Shown here one piece after another: positions 19,454-31,410 of a stretch of DNA of 64,000 nt. Numbering within the stretch: position 1 is the stretch's first letter; every line of letters starts with the position of its first letter. The stretch spans positions 83,694,793 to 83,758,792 of the forward strand of contig OX235273.1 of NCBI GenBank assembly GCA_944472155.2, given 5' to 3'. The notes beneath the pieces were generated by a model, which did not search any database, was not told the DNA's origin, and saw nothing but the letters and a program-made list of their open reading frames with translations. This DNA comes from Trichobilharzia szidati. Its lineage: Eukaryota > Platyhelminthes > Trematoda > Strigeidida > Schistosomatidae. A program made the translations under genes and the position numbers.

Positions 19454-19941
19454 TCCCTCTATGCTAAAGTATGGTAATCCCCAATCATATTTTAGCTCTA
19501 CCAATTTTTCATTTTTCATTTTTGTCTATTCAATTTGTATACTCTTCTTTATTAAGTCAATTGTTACTATTACTACTCTCACTTTTAATTTTCCCCGGTA
19601 TTATTTCACTTGTTCCACTTGTCATTCTAAATCAATTCCTTTATGCAACATTAAATTCTATGCTATTAAATTTCACACAAAATTACGTAACGTTTTTATT
19701 TTATTCGATTGGTCTACCAATTTTATAATTGCACACCTTATTCAAGTTCTACCCATCCTATGAATTATTCTATATATGACATTAATTTGCTTTGCCACTT
19801 GATATTTAACTACGATTATAATCACAAACATTTTAGTTTTAATTTGCTTTTCGGTTACCCTCAGCTAATTATCGGTATTTTGATGTTAACCGTTGCATTT
19901 TGCGGTACTGTGAAGATCAAATATGCCGCACCTATCAGTCT
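19454..19941 (+). other. 3' non-coding tail of the second Penelope-like element
   Basis: T-rich sequence between the end of the endonuclease frame and the inverted-repeat arm. Two overlapping hydrophobic frames (19407-19763) are products of the T-rich composition. It probably belongs to the element's 3' untranslated region. Confidence 0.4.
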
Positions 19942-20530
19942 CTTCATAATACCTACATGATATGTAATTCCAAAGTTTGAAGCTAATGGAAATCAGGGTA
20001 TGCACTTGTTAATTGTTATATTACTGTCCCCTGAAATTCTTCCATTTGCATTCAACTTTATACTACTCATCATTAGTAAGTAGTCGAAATATATTTTCTT
20101 AATTCTTAAAGACGGATTAGTTTGCGATCGAAATTTAACCCACCTGATGTATTCGGACTCTATTTGGTGTATGGTGATTAATTTTTTGTAGTTGAACATT
20201 ATCTGCTCTATACACTTTATTTGTGTACTCGTTACTGTTGAACACTGTTTATTCCCATCCCTTTATTCCGTGTCTGGCATTCACAAGCTGTTTAAATAAC
20301 ACGTGGATCGCCTTTGACACAGCTCTGCTGTTTTCACTTATTGAGCTTGACCTTGACGCGCTGTTCGAATTTTGTGTTACATTACTTAGTTACACAAAAT
20401 TCTCATTTCTGTGGTGTTTGTGGCCAGGAATTTGCAGAAATTAATGTAATTCGTTTATCTTCGAACACTGATTTGTGGATATAATCTTGTTGACATTAAT
20501 ACCATAACTAACTGTCGCCATTTGTATTGT
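19942..20530 (+). repeat. Left arm of a large near-identical inverted repeat
   Basis: 589 bp that reappears in reverse complement at 23601-24194. Conceptual peptides read from both arms agree: 73 of 73 residues in one frame and 67 of 68 in another. The arm is also the downstream terminal repeat of the Penelope-like element at 18070-19453, because parts match its upstream repeat. The arm spacing is 3.07 kb. Confidence 0.9.
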
Positions 20531-20659
20531 TCGTATTTTGCACAAATCTTGTGTATTTGGATTTTAGGCGTCATTCAAAGTCTGGTTTTAGTAATCGTTG
20601 GATGATCATCTGGAATTACTTTTCAAAGAAATTCTCAGTACTCTATTTATTTTTATTAA

Positions 20660-23385
20660 TTATTATTGTTTCCTTTAGTTCCTAGAGGAGCATAGGGCTT
20701 CAGCCGCGCGTCTCCATTTCATCGTTTCCAGCTGGCTCCACGTCTGCCCACATGCTTTCACCTCCTCTACATGACCTCCTCCGTGTCACCCTCTCACTGA
20801 CGACCAACTAGCGCTTCCCGTTTGGGATCCACTCGAAAGCCTGTCTTGATGGTTTTCTCAGAGTATGCCCAATCAACCTCCATTTTTTTCTACATATTTG
20901 CTGCACATCTGTTTCCAAGTTGGCTCGTTCCTAGAGATCCCTCTTGTTGACTTTTTCTGGCCGTTCATTTGATGTTGAGTATTGAGCGAAGACAGCTGTT
21001 GATGAAGGTCTGTAGTTTGTATGAAGTGTCCTTCTCGACCTGCTGTCAAGTCTCTGATCCCTATAGTAGCATTGACTTCACATTGGATTTTAAAATCCGG
21101 ATCTTATTTTTCATGCAGATTAGTGCTGTCGACCTCCACACAGACTTGAAAGCAATGAAAGCTTGCCTTGCTTTCCTGATACCCGCTTTGATATCCTCGT
21201 CAGTCCCGCCTGTAGTTGAAACAATGCTTCCCAGGTAAGTAAAGAAGGTTGCTACTTTCAGATTTTATGCTGACTTTTTCCGTTGTTGTTGCTGTTGCCG
21301 TTGGGCAGGAATCTTCATCATCAACCTCTGTTTTCTCAAAGTTCACCTGAAGTCCAATCTTCTCTGGATGCTTCTTCTGCCAACTTCTTGCTTTTCACTT
21401 GCATATCTTCCAGTTTGTGGGAAATCAGACAAATGTCATCATCGGTGAAGACCAGATCCTTCAAGTATTTTATGTTGGCCCATTTTATGCCTGTTTCCTC
21501 CCTGCCCGCTGTCTGTCGCATTACCCAGTCTTCCGCTATCGGGAAAATCATTGGAGACAATAGGCAGCCAGCTTGTCTTTCATCCCTCTTCACTTTGAAG
21601 GATTCCGTGAGCTTCCCATCGCGGATTACTGAGCATGCAGCATTGTCGTGCAACTGTTCGATGGGGTGTTTAATTGCTAGCGGCATGCCGTCGTAGGGAA
21701 ATAGTTTCCAAATCACCCCTCGACCGACGCTATCGAAGGACTTTTCAAAGTAAATGGAGTTGAGGTAGGGAGCGCTGTTCAGTGATGATCCGTAGTGTTG
21801 CGATTTGATCAATGCATGACTTGTTTCTCCTGAATCCAGCCTGTTCCCGTCAAAGTTCTTCATCTAGGGCATATTTGATTCTCTCCAGGATGATGCGGCT
21901 TAGTATTTTGCTTGGGATGGACAAGAGCATTATTTCCGCGCCAGTTCTTGCATTGACTTAGGTCTCCTTTCTTTGGTAGTTTGAATAAGTATCCTTTCTT
22001 CCAATCCTCGGGTACTTTGCCTTCTTTCCACACCTTCTCCAGTAGTGGCGTCATCAAGTCCGCTGTTGTCTCTGGGTCCATTTTCAATGCTTCTGCTGGG
22101 ATTCCATCTGGTCCTGCTGCTTTTCCAGCTGTTAGCATCTTGATTGCCTTCAGGACTTCTGATTTCGTCGGTGGGTTGGTGTTCACTGGTAGCTCTGTCT
22201 CCGTCGTTGGTATTGTTGGGCGCGTTGTAGGTGGTGGTCGATTTAGGAGTCTTTTGAAGTGTTCAGCCCAGTGTTTCCTTTGCTCCACTTCTTTGGTGAG
22301 TGACTTTCCATTGTCATCCTTCACCGGCTTAATTTGTGTTGAAATTTTCCCCGATAGGTACCTAGTTGTTTGGTAGAGTGTTGCGAGATCTCCTTTGTCT
22401 GCAGCTTGTTCTGCTTCACTTGCCATGGCTTCCTAATATTTTCATTTGTCTTCTCTGGCACTCTTCTTTACTCTTTTGTTCAGTGTCTTGTAGCTTGCAT
22501 TCAAATCCTGTTTTTGTTGCTCGTCGGTGCACTGGATAATCTTTTGTTTCACCATCCTTCTCTCTTCTATTAGTCTCCATGTGTTCGTAGTGAGCAACTG
22601 TTTGTCCTGTCTCTTCTTTCTGCCTAGAACTTCCATGCAGGTTTGACTCCATACCGCTTTCAGGCTGTTCCAGTGCTTTTCAACGGTAGTGTTGATTTGT
22701 GTCTCCGCCTTTTTCCCAATGATTGCAGTGAAGAGGTCCTTCGTGGCCTGATCCTTCAGTTTTTGAGTATTGAACTTGGTTTGTGATCTATCTGCAGCTC
22801 CTGTTTCTTTGAAAGCTTTTAATTTGCTTTGGAGTTTTCCTTGTACAAGATAGTGGTCTGAGCCAACGTCTACTCCTCTTCTTACTTTTGTGTCCAGTAA
22901 GCTGCGTCTCCACTTTCTTGAGGAGCATTGACATGAAATAAATTTGGTTTTCGGATCGCCCGTCTGGTGACACCCATGTCGCCTTGTGCATATCCTTGTG
23001 CTTGAATATGCTGCCGCCAATCACTAGTTCATTGAAGGCGCAGAATTTGGTGAAGAGTTCTCCATTTTCATTCATCTCTCGAAGAGCTTCTCTACCCATA
23101 GTGAATTCTCTCCCTGTTTTGTCTGGTCCCAGTTTGACGTTAATTTCTCCCATTAGTATTTTAATGTCGCCGACTGGAGTATTGTCCATTGTTGCCTGTA
23201 GTTGCTTGTAGAACTCTTCTTTCTATTCGAGGTCTGCGTTGTTTGTGGGTGCATAACACTGCACAATTGTCACTCTCCATTCTTTTGAGTTGAATCTTGT
23301 GGTGTTATCCTGGGCGAGATCACCTCCCATTGTATGGGGGCCTTCGTTGCCGTTGGTGACATTATGACAGCCACACCACTGCTAC
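20660..23385 (-). pseudogene. 5'-truncated, decayed RTE-clade LINE between inverted arms
   Basis: Read on the minus strand, it begins inside the endonuclease domain (GVAVIMSPTAT near 23370) and ends with the LINE 3' end and an AATAATAATT tail (20659). Recognisable pieces are the late endonuclease region (22788-23189), the linker (22442-22690), AGKAAGPDGIP and the KLPKKGDL...CKNWRG RT block (21930-22200), FEKSFDSVGR (near 21740), GCLLSPMIF (21550-21575) and FTDDD in place of FADD (near 21440). Several frameshifts and stops separate these segments, and the RT catalytic box has lost its normal sequence, so the copy cannot be active. The missing 5' end is normal for LINE insertion. Confidence 0.88.
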
Positions 23386-23600
23386 CATAATAAGCAGGGA
23401 AATAAGAAGCAAGGCAATCAGAACAACAACAAAAGTCACAACAGAAAAAGCATCGACAGAGACAAAATACCGTGGCAAAAATATCACTGTTAAATACAAT
23501 TACCAAAAATGACATGCGAACCAGAGACAAACCGACTTGGGCCAACTTGGATATGTAAAAACAATAATACACTCAATTACCGTTATTAGTTGGTGTCTAA
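23386..23600. other. Unassigned spacer between LINE 5' breakpoint and right inverted arm
   Basis: 215 bp, A-rich on the plus strand. It has no match to the left side of the spacer (20531-20658), so the inverted repeat does not extend through it. It may be pre-insertion target sequence or part of the element carrying the arm. Confidence 0.4.
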
Positions 23601-24194
23601 CAATCACAAAATGGCCAACAGTTAGTTATGGGTATTAATAGTCAACAAGATTATATCCACAGAATCAGTGTTCGAAGGTAAACGAATTACATTAATTTCT
23701 GCAAATTCCTGGCCACAAACACCACAGAAATGAGAATTTTGTGTAACTAAGTAATGTAACACAAAATTCGAACAGCGCGTCAAGGTCAAGCTCAATAAGT
23801 GAAAACAGCAGAGCTGTGTCAAAGGCGATCCACGTGTTATTTAAACAGCTTGTGAATGCCAGACACGGAATAAAGGGATGGGAATAAACAGTGTTCAACA
23901 GTAACGAGTACACAAATAAAGTGTATAGAGCAGATAATGTTCAACTACAAGAAATTAATCACCATACACCAAATAGAGTCCGAATACATCAGGTGGGTTA
24001 AACTTCGATCGCAAACTAATCCGTCTTTAAGAATTAAGAAAATATATTTCGACTACTTACTAATGATGAGTAGTATAAAGTTGAATGCAAATGGAAGAAT
24101 TTCAGGGGACAGTAATATAACAATTAACAAGTGCATACCCTGATTTCCATTAGCTTCAAACTTTGGAATTACATATCATGTAGGTATTATGAAG
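23601..24194 (-). repeat. Right arm of the large inverted repeat
   Basis: Reverse complement of 19942-20530 with only scattered single-base differences and small indels. A further short copy of its ACTACTTACTAATG.CAAGTAG block lies just outside, at about 24225-24252, as if the terminal repeat had begun a second tandem unit. Confidence 0.9.
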
Positions 24195-27100
24195 TGACTT
24201 ACACGTGCGTGAGAAAATATATTTAGACTACTTACTAATGGCAAGTAGTATAACGTTAAAATTAAGAATTGAGGCTCATTGTAAAACATTGTGTTCATGA
24301 AGTAGTGTGTCTTATCGTTGGTTAGCATTAACTTTGAGTGCAATCGGTTGATCAAATAATGTCAACCTTGAATGTCTGACAGTATTCATCAATCAGACAT
24401 GTTCACACTTAATAGTTTGAATCGTTTTCAGCGTTCGGTGTTGTGTGATCATTATTCCAGAAGCTAATTTATGTTCTACGGACAAGAATTCACCGATAGT
24501 ATATCGCGTAGAACAGGCGAAACTTAGTTCGAATGAAGTTCGGAAAATGAAATTTCAACTTATGTTCTTTGTATTCTGGTGTCACTGTTTATCACTTCGT
24601 CAAATGGATAATTCTTCTACCATATACTTTCGTGTACTTTCGCTGCAATTGCTGTCACTGCTTCTGTGAGAGACGAAAGTGCAAGGTCACAGGTCAGCAA
24701 ACAGTGAGGAGTGAGGATATCTGTGAAGGGATACAAAACCACCACATCGTTGGATGGCGTGCAGGAGCTGATAGAAGATGAAATGGGAAACGGTAGGAGA
24801 AAATCTCCCCCTGACAAAATGTTGACAATAAAGAACATTCCAGTCAGGGATTCAATTTGTGGTAATACAGACTACAAGGTCATTCCATATTTTTCTGGTC
24901 AGAAGACTCGCAGAGTATATTCGACTGTAATTAACAGCATTCAGACTTCCAGAGAATTAAGTTCAAACTGCCTATTCCTGGAAAACATTTCACTGTATTT
25001 ATGAGTGCAGGTGACCATAGAATACGAGCCCAGGATTGAATGAGTTTTCTAATATGTCAGTTATCCAATAACATATAGGGAAAGATAGTATTCAGCGGTC
25101 GACAATGAATGTTTAGAGATGATGTGTACGTTAGATTAATGCAGAGCTCATCTACTAGGTCAACAGTTATATGTCGAAAGTGATAACTAGGCACTATGGC
25201 GATCGAGGACAGTAGCAGGCCCAGGTGGGAATAAGTTGTGTTAGATGATAGGTCTCCAAGAATGCGTTTTCATAATGTCCACCTCTTTCAAATTATAAGC
25301 AGACAAAATAGCTCAATACTCCTCCAGTTTGGTGAAGCAATCCCTATCAAACACCTGAAACGAGATGTCAATATTCTCTCATTCACTTGATTACCTAGTC
25401 TTTAGCTTTAACCTCACCTCCTTTGATATGGTATAACTCTGAGACTTTTATTATGAATTCACTATATTATTACTCGTTTTATTAGTTACCCAACAGCTTA
25501 CTCACCTCTTGTCTTTATCACCCAACTCCTTCATCATTGCATGCATACAAAATTTTGTTCGAACTTGAAATCTCTGGGTAACAACTAGATAAGTTTGATT
25601 TACTGAACACTGTTCATTCAGTTTGGAGCATCCTGTCAACTGACATCATGTAACATTTCATTGGTTCTCTAACTGATATCAATCTGTGATCAACTCTTGT
25701 TGTATACGCACATCAAAATGTCAACTCCGTTTGAAAATATTTTTCTACTTGTGAAAATAAGTGAATGTGATGTCGCTGAATTGGTAGTTTTTCCATTGAT
25801 AATTTCATTACATGTATTTTGTTTGAAATTCCGAGACATGTCAAATAAATTTTCAAGCTTTTCCATTCTCAATCGGAGAATTAAATCCATCATTCATAAG
25901 TTAACAAAGATCCACAAGCTTTGTATCACCAGAAGATCTAATTCAAATATTTCAACCTGTAAAATAAAGCAATGTGAAGAGAAGAATTCATAGAATTTTC
26001 ATGAAATATCAAGATATAAGACGAGACAGAAGATACTTTATAATGAAATGTGTCAAAACGACGGATGCAGGTAATAAAAAGCTGTTGGTGTACACACTGA
26101 AATTTCAGTCATTTATGGTCATGGGGTACAAGTAAAACGCCGTCTGAAGCCTCAAAGACTGAGACTAATGACAAGAGTAAGTCAGTTTCTTCATATCGCA
26201 TTCGTGTTTAAGAAATAAATGTACCAAATGTATTGAGGAAATTAGAGAGAACATTGATTTTGAATGAAGACATATATCATCTCGTCTTTATCAAGCCTCA
26301 GTTGAACTTCTCCGTCACCATGAGTATACGAAATTTGATGTAGTTTCGAGAGCGTAGAAGAAACCAGAAAGTTGAAGTATGTGAAAACTTATAAGCATAA
26401 GATAAAGAAAGTCAAATTCTAAAGAAACGTACATTGTCATAAAAGACAGTTCATATTTAGGTTACTTCACATCGTCATTTGATACCCCGTTTGTCGAACA
26501 TCGAAATTTACACATTCTACGAGGTACAGTGAAAGAGGAAGAAAGAATGAGAAGTGGTAAATGCGTATATATGTGTTGCAGACAGTAGACTTCACGTCTT
26601 TTCTATATATTTTACCTTAAAAATTCAACATGGAAACAATTATGCACAAAAAAGTAGTCATATGGCTTGATTACAACAATTTGTTACGTGCATTTCGGAA
26701 AACCTGACCACTCATCCATTGTCAATTCATTTACGTGGGAATGAAAAAATAAAAAGTCACATGCAATTGACAACATGACGGGGTATCTAGAAATAAGAAA
26801 GAGATAATGATTTGATAGGACTTTAAAGGAAGGTAAAATTTAGCACTATAATGCCATTGTACACAAAATGAGGCCTAATGGTTATAGCCTCAGAATTTTC
26901 AAGCATACGCCCATCTGGTTTTTCGAATGTTTTGTGGTTGATTTGTTTGATAAATCACAGTTACATACAAAGAGCAATTACTTCACCCTACAATTACGTG
27001 TTTAGACATGTAAGCTTGCATATAATATAGAATTAACGTGTGAGATGCAAGGAGTTGCTTTCTGTTCATCACCCGCCTAATCAATTTCAATTTCATTTTT

Positions 27101-27856
27101 AAATACACTGTTGTGTATGATTGCGTAATCTGTTCTTCATTTGGGTTGCCAGTTACTCAGTCATTTGTTGTCAACCAACTACCAAAACTTCTGAAATCTT
27201 CTTGCAAACTTGTGATAAATAACTACTTTCTTTTCACGCTCTTTGAAGATGAAAGTTCATGGATGAAAAATAAAAAATTTCATCCATTAAAAAGTCAACA
27301 ACGAAGATATCAAACTGAAAAATTGACTCCATAAGCATAACATAATTGTGGTAAGGTGGTGGTAAGGCGGTATTCATCCAGCAGTGAGATACTCGATTGA
27401 CAAACAGTGGCTAATTAATTCTTTCATTTAGCTATATGGGGCTACCATCAGTAGATGAAGACATCAACGACCATTAGATTCTGAAAAACTGCCTGAATAG
27501 AAGTGTGCCCAACTTGTAATATGAATGTCACTCGTCTGTTCCTTAACAGACAAATTATTTAACATTTCTGCTAAAACATCTCAAATAAGCAGGAGAGAGA
27601 AATTGTGCACCCGCTATTTATCAACACATCTCTAATAAACGTTGCTCTGTGTTCAGTCAATTATACAATAACCAGCATTAAAGAATCAATCCATTCCTCA
27701 TAAGTTAGTAGCGATCGATGGGAGTTCCTGGAATTCTCACAAAACTTCATGGCCAATGTTCTGATGTTACGTGATCCCTAATCATGGAATATCATGGAAA
27801 TGATGTTATTTAACTTTGTCTACCACTGAGCCTATCAAGTTTACATAGGAGAACTA
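24195..27856. other. AT-rich spacer with no recognised gene
   Basis: Apart from the short terminal-repeat echo near 24225, I see no domain, splice-supported exon or element. Open frames are at most 98 codons and compositionally unremarkable. Confidence 0.45.
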
Positions 27857-28285
27857 CTATTTTGCTTGAAAGTATAGTACAAAATCAAAGTGAGAAAACC
27901 TCTGACTGCTCAATTGGTTCGGTAAGTAAATCTGCTATCTGCAAAGACTTTCGCATACTCAAAACTATCAAAGTCAATCAATCAGTCAATCAATCAATCA
28001 ATCGGTTATTCTCAATCTACACGTTAACAGTAAAATTCATATACTGATTGTTGAAGCGAGGCAAATATCTCAGCTTTTCATTGTCAGTCAAAGCGTATTT
28101 CAAAAAAATCTAAGAAGTAAAAGAATAGAGTAAATGTGAGTCTACTGGATACGCCTTTTCATTTGATTTAGATTATCTTTTTTATTTTACAACGGAGTGA
28201 CATCAGGAGATATCAAACATATTTGACAACCGTCGTTCTTATCTAAAACAGTAAAAGAAATATAACGACTGTGTTAATAATGAAA
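27857..28285 (+). repeat. Left arm of a foldback (long inverted repeat) element
   Basis: 429 bp, repeated in reverse complement at 28422-28814. Differences are a handful of substitutions, an expanded AATC microsatellite (about 27975-28003) and about 25 extra bases near 28180-28205. The spacer between arms is only 136 bp. The 61-codon frame inside is fortuitous. Confidence 0.93.
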
Positions 28286-28421
28286 CTTTCTCCAATCAAT
28301 ATGTATACACTGATGGATAGTAGAAAGGTGCTAAATACATACAAAAGATCCTTTATTTTTTACTGCATTGATAAATGCAGTTTTGTTACTTTCAATATTT
28401 CTATTTTGCATATAAAGAACT

Positions 28422-28814
28422 TTCATTTTTAACACAGTCGTTATATTCCTTTTACTGTCTTAGATAAGAACGACGGTTGTCAAATATGTTTGATATCTCC
28501 TGATGTCACACTCATCTAAATCAAATGAAAAGGCGTATCCAGTAGACTCACATTTACTCTATTCTTTTACTTCTTAGATTTTTTTGAAATACGCTTTGAC
28601 TGACAATGAAAAGCTGAGATATTTGCCTCGCTTCAACAATCAGTATATGAATTTTACTGTTAACGTGGAGATTGAGAATAACCGATTGATTGATTGATTT
28701 TGATAGTTTTGAGTATGCGAAAGTCTTTACAGATAGCAGATTTACTTATCGAATCAATTGAGCAGTCAGAGGTTTTCTCACTTTGATTTTGTACTATATT
28801 TTCAAGTAAAATAG
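28422..28814 (-). repeat. Right arm of the foldback element
   Basis: 393 bp, reverse complement of the left arm. The inner end begins at TTTCATT...AACACAGTCG and the outer end at CTATTTT.CTTGAA. A transcript through both arms would fold into a hairpin with a stem of about 400 bp. I found no transposase frame and no clear target duplication. Confidence 0.93.
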
Positions 28815-30129
28815 CACATCTGCTGTACTACTGGCCGTGACTTTTCTTCAAAATTTCAGGAAATTTCATCGGTCGTTACTAACTTGTGAGAGGTAGATTG
28901 ATTCTGTGGTGTTGGTTAGTGATCATCATAAAGCTAAGTTAGTTAGAGGAGCATTGATAAACAGCTGGTTCTGGATATCTGTCTCTCTCTAATTTGTGAT
29001 GTTTCGACATAACTATTTATTCCATGTAAATTTATAGTTATCTCAGAATATGAGACTGAAATGAAGAAACTAACAATTGAGATTTTCAAAGATAATGTTG
29101 GCTTTTGAAAAGAAACATCTTCACTGAAGTGTTTTCAATTGAAATTTGTACTGAGATCATTTTAGGTAAGTAAACTAGTCAGTAAATTTCTTCAAGTTAT
29201 CCATTGATGATGTCTATAAAATAAATTTCCTGCTTCAGATGTCTGCATGGAGCGTGACCAGAGTGGCTGAACTTCAAAATGTAAGTTTTAATAGAACTGG
29301 AGAACCGCATTCATTGGTGCTTGTCAAGCGGAGTCATGTGTGATATGCTGCATGAAATTGTAGGGCATACAGGTGATTCTGTCATCTCATACCGAATAAA
29401 GAACATCACAACCTACTCCTCTTATAGTGTTCGCTTTCTTATTAAAACAACCATATATCATGAATTTCTGATTCATTTAAGCACAAGCGAAACGAAACTA
29501 CTTTCGATGCAGTTGCATATACGTTTTATAGGGAGCATTCAGATGTCAACAATATTCGTAAAGTATTGTGAGTGAAGCTTCATTAGTCAAAAGATGACTC
29601 TGCTGACAAACAACTGGTTCTGATTATCGGAGGTTTAAAGGTGAATGCTTCCCGAATTCAATTCATGTTCAATCTATGCGTCTGAATTCAAATCTGAAAT
29701 ATATTAAATCCACTGATTATTTGTGTGTGGTAGAGATATTTTATATTTCGCTACAGTGTTATTCTTAGCCAGCACGATTAATATGCAGATAAATATGTAA
29801 TAAAAACCCCTTAGAGTCTTTTAATTATGAATTTCCCTTTTCCATACCACATTCATCAAAGTAGATAATATTACTGAAAGCATCTGTGGCAAAATTTATT
29901 TTGAATGAAGTCTTCATGAAAGAAAATATATGCCTTAATGTTATGCATGCTCTCTTTTCATCTACAGGGACACGCCATATTATATTTAAATTCTATTCTT
30001 CCACTAGAATAACGTAATTTTGCCGAAGAGGCCATTCTAATGCACTATTAAAAGACAGTATTATTTGTTGTCTGTAGCAGTGTCGTTTAAATGAATTCAA
30101 CTTGATATTGTGACATACGACACATAAAA
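28815..30129. other. AT-rich spacer with one candidate small exon
   Basis: Nothing recognisable apart from the 42-bp splice-bounded segment at 29239-29280, described separately. Confidence 0.4.
29239..29280 (+). CDS. Candidate 42-bp exon (weak)
   Basis: A segment of exactly 14 codons, MSAWSVTRVAELQN, sits between a good acceptor (TTTCCTGCTTCAG) and a consensus donor (GTAAGT). A length divisible by three with strong sites on both sides resembles the symmetric small exons common in schistosome genes, including micro-exon genes. No neighbouring exon could be linked to it, and such a pattern can arise by chance in 64 kb. The function is unknown. Confidence 0.25.
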
Positions 30130-31410
30130 AGGTTCATTTGATCTGACCGATATACTAGACACCTGGAACATTAAGGAAAAGGTTATGTGCTCAGTCGACA
30201 TGGAATCTTTGATCAACAATGTTCCACTTCATGAAACTGTTGAATTCATTTGTGATTAGATCACAAGCAATGCGGTCAACTTACCTATTCCTATCACTGA
30301 CATCAGAGACATCATCTTAATATGTACAGAAAATATTAGATTCACCTTCCAAGAAAAGGCATACAAACAAATCGATGTTGTTGCGATGGTGAGCCCTCTT
30401 GGTCCCCTGTTAGCAGATATATTCATGTCTAAATTTGTGAAACAAATGTAAGGTATGCTTAGTGAATTTATGCTATACAAACCTAATGTAGATGATACAC
30501 TCAATATTGGTAATAATAGTAAATGTATTGAAAACTGTATTACTCTGTTTAATCATTTTCATCCAAATATCCGAGTGACTTCCGAACTCGAACAGAATGA
30601 CAAACTCGGTTTCCTGGATATTATAATGACCAGGAGAAATGATGAAACGATTCAGTGATCCATTTTTCATAAACAGACATGGAGTGGACGATATCTTCAT
30701 TTCACCCGTTTTGTTCCTATCCAGTAAAAACTTTCCCTAGTGAAATGTTTGTTCTTAAGGGCCCGAAAAATATGCACCAGTGACACATTGATGGATGAGC
30801 TTCGAAATATTCATTCAGTTTTATTAGTTAATGGTTATCCAGAAAACTTTATCACTTGTCACAGTAAGGATAGACCACATCTAGAAAAGATAGCTTCTGT
30901 AGCAAAGAAAGCTATCTTTATTAACCTACTATTCAAAGGTAACCAGATCACGCAGTTGACAGATCAAGGACTTCGGTCAGCCATCAAACGTACTTTTTAC
31001 GCCGCATCTCTTTTTCTCACATGCAGAACATTTTCGATCCCTGTACCTACGATTAAAGGAAGAAATTCTATGGACTCTACTTCAAACTGTATCTAAACGT
31101 TCACCTGCAGCTGTGGTGACACTTATATAGGTAGAACGAGTAGAATATTTCAACGCTGTGGTCGAAAAGAACATGCTCCAAAATGGTTATTAAAACATAT
31201 AGAAAATCTCAGTGCAATTATTTTGAATAGAAATCCAGCATCATTCATTGCATAGCACTTATTAATGTCAGGTCACAGAATCAGTATTAATGACTGTTTC
31301 ACAATTATTTCATCGCACATTTCTAATCCAAGGTTGTTTGTCCATTGAAAGTGATTAAAGCACTTTCGATTAATCACATACAGCCTAAACTGTGTGTAAA
31401 TAAACAATGG
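30130..31410 (+). pseudogene. Decayed second-lineage Penelope-like element
   Basis: Broken relative of the element at 18070-19453. Recognisable pieces are VMCSVDMESLINNVPLHETV (near 30190), AMVSPLGPLLAD (near 30390), NVDDTLNI in place of YVDD (near 30490) and LGFLDIIMTRRNDETI (near 30610). They continue with a long thumb segment (30740-31096), a FTCSCGDTYIGRTSR endonuclease core (near 31100-31145), and the end motif QPKLCVNK (near 31390). At least five in-frame stops interrupt it (for example after 30255, 30655 and 31093), and the second catalytic box has lost its Tyr. It is clearly older than the other two copies. No terminal repeat is evident. Confidence 0.85.

Noticed and set aside
19407..19763. 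118-residue hydrophobic frame resembling a membrane protein
   Set aside because: It is Phe, Ile and Ser rich because the strand is T-rich. It overlaps the Penelope C terminus and its 3' untranslated sequence, and an equally long frame overlaps it.
19993..20444. Two overlapping short proteins (68 and 73 residues) that appear in two near-identical copies, also at 23692-24143
   Set aside because: Their conservation comes from the DNA-level inverted repeat. They lie in terminal-repeat sequence, on opposite strands, with no domain.
20531..23600. A composite DNA transposon formed by the inverted arms with a transposase inside
   Set aside because: The interior is a minus-strand LINE fragment and a short unassigned spacer. 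No transposase frame exists, and the left arm is also the terminal repeat of a Penelope-like element.
27862..28047. 61-residue frame with Asn-Gln-Ser repeats
   Set aside because: It lies in the foldback arm and its repeats come from an AATC microsatellite. No equivalent frame is preserved as a protein in the other arm.
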